Below are positions 9,901 to 17,240 of a stretch of DNA of 39,076 nucleotides, piece after piece. The notes beneath the pieces were generated by a model. The model searched no databases. It had not been told where the DNA came from and saw only the letters and a list, made by a program, of their open reading frames with translations. The stretch is from Rhodospirillales bacterium (lineage in GTDB: Bacteria > Pseudomonadota > Alphaproteobacteria > Rhodospirillales > Casp-alpha2). The stretch's first letter is position 1. Each line of letters opens with the position of its first letter. The stretch covers positions 1-39,076 of the forward strand of contig JABMOG010000104.1 of the NCBI GenBank assembly GCA_013204265.1, in the 5' to 3' direction. The position numbers and the translations under genes are program-made.

Positions 9901-11063
9901 ACGTCGCCCTTGGCGATCTGGACGGTGATGGGAAAATCGATGCCTTCGTCACCAATACCGGTCAGGCCAATTCGATATGGAAGAACGATGGAGCTGGCAC
10001 GTTCACGAATTCCAGTAATACCACCGCGACCCTGTTGAGCAACGCCGTTGCCCTTGGCGATATCGACGGCGACGGCGATCTTGATGCCTTCGTCGCCAAC
10101 ACCGGCGCCAACGAGGTGTATCTCAACGACGGCACCGGGGCATTTACCGATTCCGCGCAATCCCTGGGTGCCTCCGACACGCAAGGGGTGTCTCTTGTCG
10201 ATATCGACGGCGACGGCGATCTTGACGCCTTCACGGTCAATGCCAGTGGCGGTAACACAATCTGGTTGAACGATGGCGGCGGCGTTTTCACCGATTCCGG
10301 CGTGACCATGACCGGCACCGGCGTGACGGACATTGCGACCGCCGATATGGATGGCGATGGCGACAAGGATTTTTTCACCTCCGTCAACGGTTCCAACCAG
10401 GTCTGGTACAACACCACCGGCGACCAAACACTGAACGGCGGCGCTGGCGATGATTTTCTGACCGGCGGCGCCAAGTCCGATACCTTCAACGCCGGTGCCG
10501 GGGCGGATATCATTATCGGCGGGGCTGGACGGGACACCATCAACGCTGGCAGCGGGGCCGACGTCGTCACCGGCGAAGGCGGCGCGGACACCATTAATCT
10601 GGGTTTCGCCGATGGCTCGGCGGATATCGTCCAGTACACGGCGTTTACCGATGGCTCGACGGACCTGACCCTTGCCAGCGCCGATAAAATCAACCAGTTC
10701 GAGGCCGGTACCGACAAGATCGAGATCGTCGACGTCGGGATTGGGTTGAACGGCACCGGGGTGGCGTCCGTAACCAGCGGCACCGCCAACCTGGGTGCCA
10801 CCAACGGGGTGTTCTATATCAACAACGCGACCGCCCAGAATCTCGATTCCCTGACCAATATATCGGCGGCCATCGGTGCGCTGACCGGTGAAGGAGCCGG
10901 TGGAAAAGCCATCTTCGTGGTGCAGAATACCGCCGGTACGCAAAGCGGAATTTATGCGTTCACCGATGACGGCGGCGCCGATGGAACCATTGTTGCTGCT
11001 GAACTGGACCTGCTGGCGGCGGTCGATACCATCATCACCGACGCCGACGTCGCCGTAGTTTAG
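6957..11063 (+). CDS. Giant FecR-domain / FG-GAP (VCBS-like) / RTX protein; paralog of the preceding gene
   Basis: 1368 aa ORF. N-terminal FecR-like domain and C-terminal ~160 aa closely match the preceding gene; centre has 14 DxDGDGDxD-type motifs; RTX-like NGGAGDDFLTGGAKSDTFNAGAGADIIIGGAGRDTI near the C-terminus. Confidence 0.9.
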   Translation: MVLDTSLDPEFFSPPEGAENIELAQASSTGAEAIGKISALKGSVTITHTDGTKTQAADGAPIYQGDMVETADGGAVGITFADQSTFSLADAGSMTIDEMVYDPATQSGSSAVSVAEGLFTFVSGQIAKTGVDASTITTPVATIGIRGTSGGGQAAPEGQPNIISMFADASGGSGEIVINTQGGAQTLSTPNQTSQISSGFVPPTKPVVLPAATMAKFYAKAKAVAPQPPAGPTGDGDSAAATDAAPADGADGADGAPIDGAPADGDGNVAPDAALDAVEQAATDAFDQVLANGGSLGDALAAASDTAVETSIRTLLADNPEAFGSLESAAAIVQGMVGDVLNSVRGQVGDPFSAGTGSGTDSQPDGGFAQTFETLAEEQAQEFFEQFVDDPYADFAKEFLSPDDALFGDPFANLSDEPLPFFEPPPEDLPPPDDFLPPPLPPPDSVVVAASGTSTVSVAGHTPLGYTNAYQFDSLISTFVSQASQLADVDGDGDLDIIINGEAGAVGATLWDTYVGLNNGSGTFTFTSAIADKHTNNMELADLNGDGNLDMVLAETSATAQPVYFGDGAGGFTSSGQTLNFTTNGTNVALADLNGDGLKDIFVVSDSGNKVFLNTVGSAGTFTDTSQSLKTSNISYRSVTLGDIDGDGDIDAVTGSWGENINIWVNNGTGTFSNTGVTGTGTLGITGLSNVGSATTAATNDIVMGDLDGDGDLDIFAFNRYLGNQVFLNNGSGTFTDTGQVLGQYANGWDTRADGELVDIDGDGDLDAVAATENATEIFINDGKGNFNLLSLGVGTGWTNEVHIGDLNGDGVKDILVANSNNNPGGIILTAKALNTTGVAMGDLDGDGDLDAFTVNQNQANGTWINDGTGAFGASTQSLGTANSTDVVLGDVDLDGDLDAVVSNSGGANKVWLNNGTGTFTDSAQSLGTNDSTGIALADLNNDGTLDMVVSNSSGQGNTVYLNTSGTFTDTTQSLGTSNSTDVALGDLDGDGKIDAFVTNTGQANSIWKNDGAGTFTNSSNTTATLLSNAVALGDIDGDGDLDAFVANTGANEVYLNDGTGAFTDSAQSLGASDTQGVSLVDIDGDGDLDAFTVNASGGNTIWLNDGGGVFTDSGVTMTGTGVTDIATADMDGDGDKDFFTSVNGSNQVWYNTTGDQTLNGGAGDDFLTGGAKSDTFNAGAGADIIIGGAGRDTINAGSGADVVTGEGGADTINLGFADGSADIVQYTAFTDGSTDLTLASADKINQFEAGTDKIEIVDVGIGLNGTGVASVTSGTANLGATNGVFYINNATAQNLDSLTNISAAIGALTGEGAGGKAIFVVQNTAGTQSGIYAFTDDGGADGTIVAAELDLLAAVDTIITDADVAVV

Positions 11064-11103
11064 GCGCGGCCTCAGGCAAATCCGAAGCTTTGATGGCGCG
11101 GAT

Positions 11104-12039
11104 TCAGGCGAATCCGACGGCGCCCTTTGAGGTTTTCTTGACCTTGTACATGGCCTGGTCGGCGGCTTTTAACAGTTGGTCTTCGGTTTTGCCGTCCTTC
11201 GGGAAGAAGGCGATGCCGATGGACGCACCGATGTTGGCGGCGCCTTCGGGAGTTTCGATCGGCTGGCTCAGGCTGTTGACGATACGCTCGCCGACGATGG
11301 TGGCGTTCTCGGTGTTCTGGTGTTCGATGATGACGATGAATTCGTCGCCGCCCAGCCGCGCCACGGTGTCGGGCTTGCGGATGCAGTCGCGCAGCCTGAG
11401 GGCGACTTCTTTCAACACCAAATCGCCGGCTTCGTGGCCCAGGGTATCGTTGACCGCCTTAAACCCGTCGAGGTCGATAAACAAAACGGCCATATTGGTT
11501 TCGGCGCGCTCGGCCCGGTCCATGGCCTTGGTCAGCCGGTCGGAAAACAGACGCCGGCTCGGCAGTTCCGTCAGGTTGTCGTAATTGGCCAGCGCCTGGA
11601 TTTTGGCCTCGGCCTCTTTCAACGGCGTGACGTCGATAAAGGCGAACAGAAGCAGGTCTTCATCCTCGATAGGGATGCTCGACATGGACGCCAGCCCCCA
11701 CACGATGCCGCCGTTCTTGTGTCTCAGGCGCAGCTCGAAATTGCGCACTTCGTCCTTTTCGATGAATTCGATCATCAGGTTCTGGCGTTCCTCGGAATCA
11801 ACAAAGAATTCATCCCAGGATTCACCGAACACATGGTTGCCGTCGGCCCCCAGGATTTCGTGAAAAAACCGGTTGGAAAAAATGACCTGGCCGTCGTCGA
11901 CCCGTAAAACCAGAATCCCCGCCGGAACTGTGTCATTGAAGACCTTCAATTTTTGGTCGTGACGGACCAGCGATTCGAAGGATGGAATTATTTTTTTAAT
12001 TAACTTTGTAGGCATCGCGCCGCCCCTAACAGCCGCCAT
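11104..12039 (-). CDS. PAS-GGDEF diguanylate cyclase
   Basis: PAS-like N-terminus, then NYDNLTELPSRRLFSDRL...LFIDLDGFKAVNDTLGHEAGD...RKPDTVARLGGDEF; GGDEF active site intact, RxxD (RKPD) five residues upstream fits an I-site. Start may be 12015. Confidence 0.93.
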   Translation of the reverse strand: MAAVRGGAMPTKLIKKIIPSFESLVRHDQKLKVFNDTVPAGILVLRVDDGQVIFSNRFFHEILGADGNHVFGESWDEFFVDSEERQNLMIEFIEKDEVRNFELRLRHKNGGIVWGLASMSSIPIEDEDLLLFAFIDVTPLKEAEAKIQALANYDNLTELPSRRLFSDRLTKAMDRAERAETNMAVLFIDLDGFKAVNDTLGHEAGDLVLKEVALRLRDCIRKPDTVARLGGDEFIVIIEHQNTENATIVGERIVNSLSQPIETPEGAANIGASIGIAFFPKDGKTEDQLLKAADQAMYKVKKTSKGAVGFA

Positions 12040-12257
12040 TGTTATGTCCTCGCAAAAGACAGCGAAGCTGAAACCGGGCTGAACCCGATTAGAAATTATC
12101 TTAAATCCCCCGAAAGCAGCGATATATTGCCGTGATTGCTACCGCAACACAATGAAATTTAACCCGCACCCCGCTAATGACTTTTGCCTTATACTGCCGA
12201 ATGGCATATAGGGGCCGGGGAAAGTGGCCCTGGTTAAACGGCTAAGGAAGGAAGACC

Positions 12258-12713
12258 GTGCGCTCTTGTGACGATTGCCCGACGGCCCAGAGTTGCGCCG
12301 GCAACAACCTGCATCCGGTGCTGAAGCAGGTCTACGATCTGTACGCCAGCGGCGTGACCGACAAGTTCGCAATTCTCGACGCCCTCGATGACAATAGCGA
12401 AGACCTGTTGGAACGTTTCAACGACCGCCTTGCGGCAGTCTGCTGGTCAAAGGCGGCGTTGCTGGCCATTGCCGAGGTGATCGAGGAACTGGCCTCCAGG
12501 GGTGACGCAAACCTGGACCAGGACGTCCGCACCGCGGTCGGCTGCGCGAAGGAGGCTTTCGAGCGTTTCCCCTGGCAGTTATCGGAACTGGTCGAACAGG
12601 CGCCGGACCTGTACCAGGCCGTGCTTGAGGCCTGCCCAGAGGCGGATTTCGCAGAAAAATTATCGAAACGCCAGATGGTCAAAATCTGCAAGGACATCGC
12701 CTACGGGCCGTAA
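12258..12713 (+). CDS. Conserved small protein of unknown function with N-terminal CxxCx6C
   Basis: GTG start preceded by aaggaag; MRSCDDCPTAQSCAGNN...; aligned with surrounding coding density. Confidence 0.75.
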   Translation: MRSCDDCPTAQSCAGNNLHPVLKQVYDLYASGVTDKFAILDALDDNSEDLLERFNDRLAAVCWSKAALLAIAEVIEELASRGDANLDQDVRTAVGCAKEAFERFPWQLSELVEQAPDLYQAVLEACPEADFAEKLSKRQMVKICKDIAYGP

Positions 12714-12742
12714 GTTTTGCGGCTTTACTCATTAGCTTGATT

Positions 12743-12770
12743 TTGAAAAAACCGCCGCAACCGCTATACT
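12743..12770 (+). promoter_or_regulatory. Candidate sigma-70-type promoter upstream of aioX (TTGAAA-16-TATACT)
   Basis: TTGAAA at 12743-12748, TATACT at 12765-12770, 16-bp spacer, about 50 bp before the aioX start. Confidence 0.5.
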
Positions 12771-12819
12771 CCAAAACAATAAATAAAACCTAAAACGGGT
12801 TTAAACTCAGGGAGCAGTC

Positions 12820-13716
12820 GTGGGCAAGGCGGAGGATATCCTTACGCAAAGCGGTTGTGTTGCGTCGAGACGCACTTTCATGGGTGGTGTCGTCGGAAGC
12901 GCGGTCGCCAGTTGGTCGGGGTTGGCGTTGGGCCAACCAGGACCCGTTACGTTTGGTTTGACGCCGGTATTTCTTGATTCGGACATCAGGCTTCTCGCCG
13001 CCCTCAAAGGATATCTCGAGAAACGGTTGAGCCGGCGGGTTACGCTGGTCAAGAAAAGAACGTATCAAGAAATCACGCTGATGTTGCTGTCGGGCCAACT
13101 CGACGCCGCTTGGATCTGCGGGTTCCCGTTCATTCGCTATCGCGACCAGCTATCACTTATGGCGGTCCCGGTTTACAACGGAAAACCTCTTTACCAGTCC
13201 TATGTGATCGTTAACGAGACAGAGCCGGCCGCCAAGTTTTCCGACCTTCGCGGGCGCACGCATGCGTTCTCGGACCCGGACAGCAACTCGGGCTTTCTGG
13301 TGACCCGCTCTTTGCTGGCAGAACTGGGCGAACGACCGGAAACGTACTTCTCGAAAAGCTTTTTCACCTATGGCCACCGGAACGTCATTCGGGCTGTCGC
13401 CTCGGGCCTTGCCCAGAGCGGCAGTGTCGACGGCTACGTTTGGGATGTCATGAATTCAACGAAGCCTGACATGACGGCGCGAACGCGGGTAATTCGGAAA
13501 TCGGAAATGCTCGGCTTTCCTCCAGTCGCTTGCAATAAATCGGCGCGGAATTCGAAAACGACGCGCCTGATCACCGAAGCACTGATTTCGATGCCCGAAG
13601 ACAATCTTGGAAGGGAAGTTCTGGCGACACTTCATCTGGACGGGTTTCAGCCTGGTTCCGACTCCTTGTTCAAGGGAATCGCCTCGCTATATGAGATCGT
13701 GAAGAGGCAAACATGA
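12820..13716 (+). CDS. aioX: Periplasmic PhnD-like substrate-binding protein, AioX-type arsenite sensor
   Basis: GTG start; twin-Arg-like leader (SRRTFMGGVVGSAVAS); PhnD-family phosphonate-binding-like body with DAAWICGFPF; directly upstream of and overlapping the HK/sigma-54 RR pair and arsenite oxidase genes. Confidence 0.8.
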   Translation: MGKAEDILTQSGCVASRRTFMGGVVGSAVASWSGLALGQPGPVTFGLTPVFLDSDIRLLAALKGYLEKRLSRRVTLVKKRTYQEITLMLLSGQLDAAWICGFPFIRYRDQLSLMAVPVYNGKPLYQSYVIVNETEPAAKFSDLRGRTHAFSDPDSNSGFLVTRSLLAELGERPETYFSKSFFTYGHRNVIRAVASGLAQSGSVDGYVWDVMNSTKPDMTARTRVIRKSEMLGFPPVACNKSARNSKTTRLITEALISMPEDNLGREVLATLHLDGFQPGSDSLFKGIASLYEIVKRQT

Positions 13717-15179
13717 CGGGGTTTTGGCATTTTTTGTTGAGTTGGCCGCTTCGTGTCAGGGTACCGCTTATTGTTGCGGCCCTCACCGTCACGCTTTCAG
13801 TCGCTACATCCCAGTTCGTTTTGACTCGGCTGGCCAACAGCCAGGAATTGAACCTTTACCGCCTTGCCGGTGCCTATCTGCATGGTGTTTCTACGGCCAT
13901 AATGCCGCATGTGATCCGCCAGGACATTTGGGAGACATATGATGCTCTCGAACGTTCAGGCGTGCGCTACGAAGGGCTCAACGCCCGATCGGTTGTTGTC
14001 TCCCTGGAAGACCAGACGGTTCTCGCCGCATCCGATCCCTCGCGGTTTCCTGTTTCTTCACCTGTCCCCTCGAAAATCATCAACCGATTCCCCGATGGCC
14101 AGGACTTGGTGATTGACGAAGATAATCCCCTCGGGTGGGTCCGGCGATCCCTTTCTCAGGATGGCGTGGTCATTGGAAATCTATACGCCGAGTTTGATCT
14201 GACGGCGCTGATGCGCGAGCGGCGGGACGTTCTGGTCACCCTGATTGTCGTCAACAGTGTGCTGACGTTGATCTTCGCGGCCGCAGGGTATCTGATTGTG
14301 CGCCACATGGTTCAGCCCGTTTCGGTGCTCGGCCAACATATGGAGATGCTTAAAGGCGGCAGCCTTATCCACATCCCCGACCACGAGATTTATCACCAGG
14401 GCGCGGAATTTGTTTCCTTGTTTCGTCGCTTTAACTCAATGGTCGACGCGCTTAACGAACGCGAAGAGCTGGCGCAACGATTGTCCGATGAAGAAAAACT
14501 GGCGTTGCTGGGCAAGTTGGCATCGGGCATGGCCCACGAAGTTAACAATCCCTTGGGCGGCATGATGAACGCCGTTGATACGTTGAAAAAGCATGGCGAC
14601 GATCCAAAAGTGCGCGAGACTTCACTCGGCCTAATCGATAGGGGATTGCATGGAATACGGCGCGTGGTGCGCGCCACCCTCGTCACGTACAGAGGGGCTA
14701 AAGGGACAACGGATTCGGAGACCTTGTCGAAGAAAGATGTCGACGATCTCAAGTTCTTGGTGCAGCACGAAATCCTTCGGCGTCAACTTCGCATCGAATG
14801 GCGAAACGAACTACCCGATACTTTGATGGTTGACGGTGGCGCGATCCGCCAAGCCACGTTGAATCTTCTTCTCAACGCTTGTGAAGCATCAAGGATTGCT
14901 TCGGTCGTGGATTTTCACGCACACATCGAAGATAATTTCCTGGTCATTTCTGTAGAAGATGCGGGCCCAGGGCTTCCTGCGGCTATTGAAAAACTGTTCG
15001 AGACCGCCAAGGCCGACGCGATTCAACCGATCGGGACGACAGGCCTGGGAACGTGGACGGCTGCCCGCTTGGTTGCCAAGCTCGAAGGGGAATTCGCGCT
15101 TCGAACGGGGCCGTATGGAACCTACATTGAATTCCGTGTCCCTATTGGGGAAGAGGAGAAATTGAATGCCGTTGCGTAA
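13713..15179 (+). CDS. aioS: Sensor histidine kinase, AioS-type
   Basis: Two TM segments flanking a periplasmic region, HAMP, H-box GMAHEVNNPLGGMMNAVDTL, HATPase motifs (NLLLNACEAS, DAGPGLP, GTTGLGTWTA); 4-bp ATGA overlap with aioX. Confidence 0.85.
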   Translation: MTGFWHFLLSWPLRVRVPLIVAALTVTLSVATSQFVLTRLANSQELNLYRLAGAYLHGVSTAIMPHVIRQDIWETYDALERSGVRYEGLNARSVVVSLEDQTVLAASDPSRFPVSSPVPSKIINRFPDGQDLVIDEDNPLGWVRRSLSQDGVVIGNLYAEFDLTALMRERRDVLVTLIVVNSVLTLIFAAAGYLIVRHMVQPVSVLGQHMEMLKGGSLIHIPDHEIYHQGAEFVSLFRRFNSMVDALNEREELAQRLSDEEKLALLGKLASGMAHEVNNPLGGMMNAVDTLKKHGDDPKVRETSLGLIDRGLHGIRRVVRATLVTYRGAKGTTDSETLSKKDVDDLKFLVQHEILRRQLRIEWRNELPDTLMVDGGAIRQATLNLLLNACEASRIASVVDFHAHIEDNFLVISVEDAGPGLPAAIEKLFETAKADAIQPIGTTGLGTWTAARLVAKLEGEFALRTGPYGTYIEFRVPIGEEEKLNAVA

Positions 15180-16515
15180 CACCGCTGCAAGCGTCCGGCC
15201 GGCCCCGCAGCCGATCAAAATCGGCGTCTTGGAGGACGATCCCATTATGGGCGAGTCTCTCGTCCAAAGGCTCACGTTGGAGGGCTACGAAACTATCTGG
15301 TGGAAGACCGGGACGGAAGCTCTTGAGAACCTGAAAAAATACGGAACACCGGACGTCATGATTTGTGACATCCGGCTTTCCGACATGAGTGGAGAAGACG
15401 TTTTTAATCAGGCGATGCCGCAACTGGAATCGACGCCGGTTCTGTTTATCACGGCTTTTGGCAATATCGAGCAGGCTGTTCGGCTGATGCGAAAGGGTGC
15501 GGATGAGTACATCACCAAGCCTTTCGAAATGGAGGACTTCCTGAATCGGATTGAATCTCTGTCCTACCATCAGGAAATTTCGCCAGCCGGGGTTTACGAA
15601 ACATTGGGTGTGTCCGATAGCTTGTGCGAGATCGAAGGCACGTTGCGGCGTATTGCAGATGTCGAGAGCAATGTCCTGTTGACCGGCGAGAGTGGGTCGG
15701 GAAAAGAGGTCGCCGCCCGGTTTCTCCATGAGGTGTCGGGACGTGCCGAAAAACCGTTCATTTCGGTGAATTGTGCAGCTATCCCTTCCGATCTCATGGA
15801 AAGCGAGCTGTTCGGCCATGAGCGCGGCGCCTTTACCGGCGCGCATGGGCGACACCTGGGCTACGCCGAACGAGTTGGGGAAGGAACCTTGTTCCTCGAT
15901 GAAATCGGCGACCTGCCTCTCCACCTGCAGGGGAAGTTTCTGCAGCTCATTCAGGAGCGGGAATTCACCCGCGTCGGGGGCGAGGAATCGATCCCCTTTC
16001 AGGCCCGCGTTGTTGCGGCGACCAACCACGACCTTCAGGTCGCGGTCGCGGAACGAAGATTCCGGGAAGATTTGTTCTATAGGATCAACGTCATTCCTAT
16101 ATGCGTTCCGCCGCTGCGTGACCGCCAAGACGATATTCTTCCGCTGGTGTGCGGATATATGGAATATTTTGCAAAACAGTTTCGGCGCGATGTGCAAACC
16201 CTATCGTCGGCCGCCGAGGAAGCGGTCCTCGCCTACGACTGGCCGGGAAATGTCAGAGAGCTGCGCAATCGAATCGAACGGGCGGTTGCCTTGGCCGATA
16301 ACCCTGTCCTTCGGGCTCAGAACCTTTTCCCCGAAGCCGACGAGGCGTCTTCCAAAGACGAAATACCAACCCTGCAACAGGTTCGCGAAGCCAGTGAACG
16401 ACGTCATATCCAGCGGGTTCTTGAACATACTGATGGAAACGCCAGTGCCGCCGCCGGCCTTCTCGGGGTGTCCAGGACGACGCTTTGGGAGAAGATGAAG
16501 AAGCTCGGCATCTGA
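15166..16515 (+). CDS. aioR: Sigma-54-dependent response regulator, AioR-type
   Basis: Receiver domain (VLEDDPIMGESL...MICDIRLSDMSGEDV), AAA+ domain (GESGSGKE, ERGAFTGA, LFLDEIGDLP), Fis-type HTH (ASAAAGLLGVSRTTLWEKMKKLGI); overlaps aioS by 14 bp. Confidence 0.9.
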   Translation: MPLRNTAASVRPAPQPIKIGVLEDDPIMGESLVQRLTLEGYETIWWKTGTEALENLKKYGTPDVMICDIRLSDMSGEDVFNQAMPQLESTPVLFITAFGNIEQAVRLMRKGADEYITKPFEMEDFLNRIESLSYHQEISPAGVYETLGVSDSLCEIEGTLRRIADVESNVLLTGESGSGKEVAARFLHEVSGRAEKPFISVNCAAIPSDLMESELFGHERGAFTGAHGRHLGYAERVGEGTLFLDEIGDLPLHLQGKFLQLIQEREFTRVGGEESIPFQARVVAATNHDLQVAVAERRFREDLFYRINVIPICVPPLRDRQDDILPLVCGYMEYFAKQFRRDVQTLSSAAEEAVLAYDWPGNVRELRNRIERAVALADNPVLRAQNLFPEADEASSKDEIPTLQQVREASERRHIQRVLEHTDGNASAAAGLLGVSRTTLWEKMKKLGI

Positions 16516-16536
16516 ATTTCGAGCCCAACTGCTTTT

Positions 16537-16584
16537 TTCGGATATCCGAACAATCCCTCAAATCCGCGTCCGTAAATCCGAACA
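16537..16584 (+). promoter_or_regulatory. Candidate upstream activator (AioR) binding region: perfect 14-bp palindrome TTCGGATATCCGAA plus a second ATCCGAACA half-site
   Basis: Palindrome at 16537-16550; ATCCGAACA at 16544-16552 and again at 16576-16584 (32 bp apart, about three helical turns); roughly 100 bp upstream of the sigma-54 promoter. Confidence 0.55.
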
Positions 16585-16634
16585 CTTTGGGATGTTGCGT
16601 CGCACAAACCCCTGGTTTACCGCCGTTCCTTAAT

Positions 16635-16650
16635 TGGCATGGAGATTGCG
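16635..16650 (+). promoter_or_regulatory. Sigma-54 (-24/-12) promoter of aioBA
   Basis: TGGCAT-GGAGA-TTGCG: GG and GC dinucleotides separated by 10 bp, near the consensus TGGCAC-N5-TTGCA; 52 bp before the aioB ATG; adjacent gene encodes a sigma-54 activator. Confidence 0.82.
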
Positions 16651-16701
16651 TTGATAGTCGTCATAACAAGACGATTCCTAAAACTGGCAGGGAGACATTC
16701 T

Positions 16702-17226
16702 ATGAAAAAATGCGACAGACTGGTCGAGGTTGGCCGGCGGCAATTTTTGCGCGGGGGGTCGCTTGCTGCAGCCGGATTAGCAACATCAGCGATGTTGCCC
16801 GCACAGCAGGCCAAGGCCGCCACGGCAAAAGCACAAGTTGATTATCCGTCCAATAAGCTGGCAAATGTAGCGGACCTCAAGGTCAACAAACCAATGGATA
16901 TCGGATACCCGGATGCCAACAGCCCCGGCGCACTGATCAAGCTGGGCCAGGCTGTTGAAGATGGCGTCGGGCCGGACCGAGACATTGTGGCTTTTTCCAC
17001 GCTTTGCCCGCACAAGGGATGGGCGCTCAACTACAAAGCAGATGACAGTACCTTCAACTGTCCTGGTCATTTCTCCCGTTTCGATGCGGAAGCCGGCGGT
17101 CAGCAAGTTTGGGGCCACGCCACCCAGAACCTTCCTCAATTCACACTGCGTGTTGATGCGAAGGGTGACATCTATGCCGAAGGCGCGAGCGACCTGATCT
17201 TCGGTCGTCCGTCAAACGTACTGTAA
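16702..17226 (+). CDS. aioB: Arsenite oxidase small subunit, Rieske 2Fe-2S protein with Tat signal
   Basis: Tat signal RRQFLRGGSLAAAGLATSAM; Rieske ligands CPH...CPGH; C-terminus DIYAEGASDLIFGRPSNVL; ATG at 16702 preceded by gcagggag (ORF-track start 16639 is upstream of the likely TSS). Confidence 0.9.
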   Translation: MKKCDRLVEVGRRQFLRGGSLAAAGLATSAMLPAQQAKAATAKAQVDYPSNKLANVADLKVNKPMDIGYPDANSPGALIKLGQAVEDGVGPDRDIVAFSTLCPHKGWALNYKADDSTFNCPGHFSRFDAEAGGQQVWGHATQNLPQFTLRVDAKGDIYAEGASDLIFGRPSNVL

Positions 17227-17240
17227 GGGGAGAAAAAAAC

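Noticed and set aside
11176-11907. 243-aa plus-strand ORF
   Set aside because: Antisense to the GGDEF gene, no recognisable product.
16639-16701. Upstream start of aioB in the ORF track (MEIALIVVITRRFLKLAGRHS)
   Set aside because: The ATG at 16639 lies inside the sigma-54 promoter and upstream of the predicted TSS; ATG 16702 has an RBS and a proper Tat signal.
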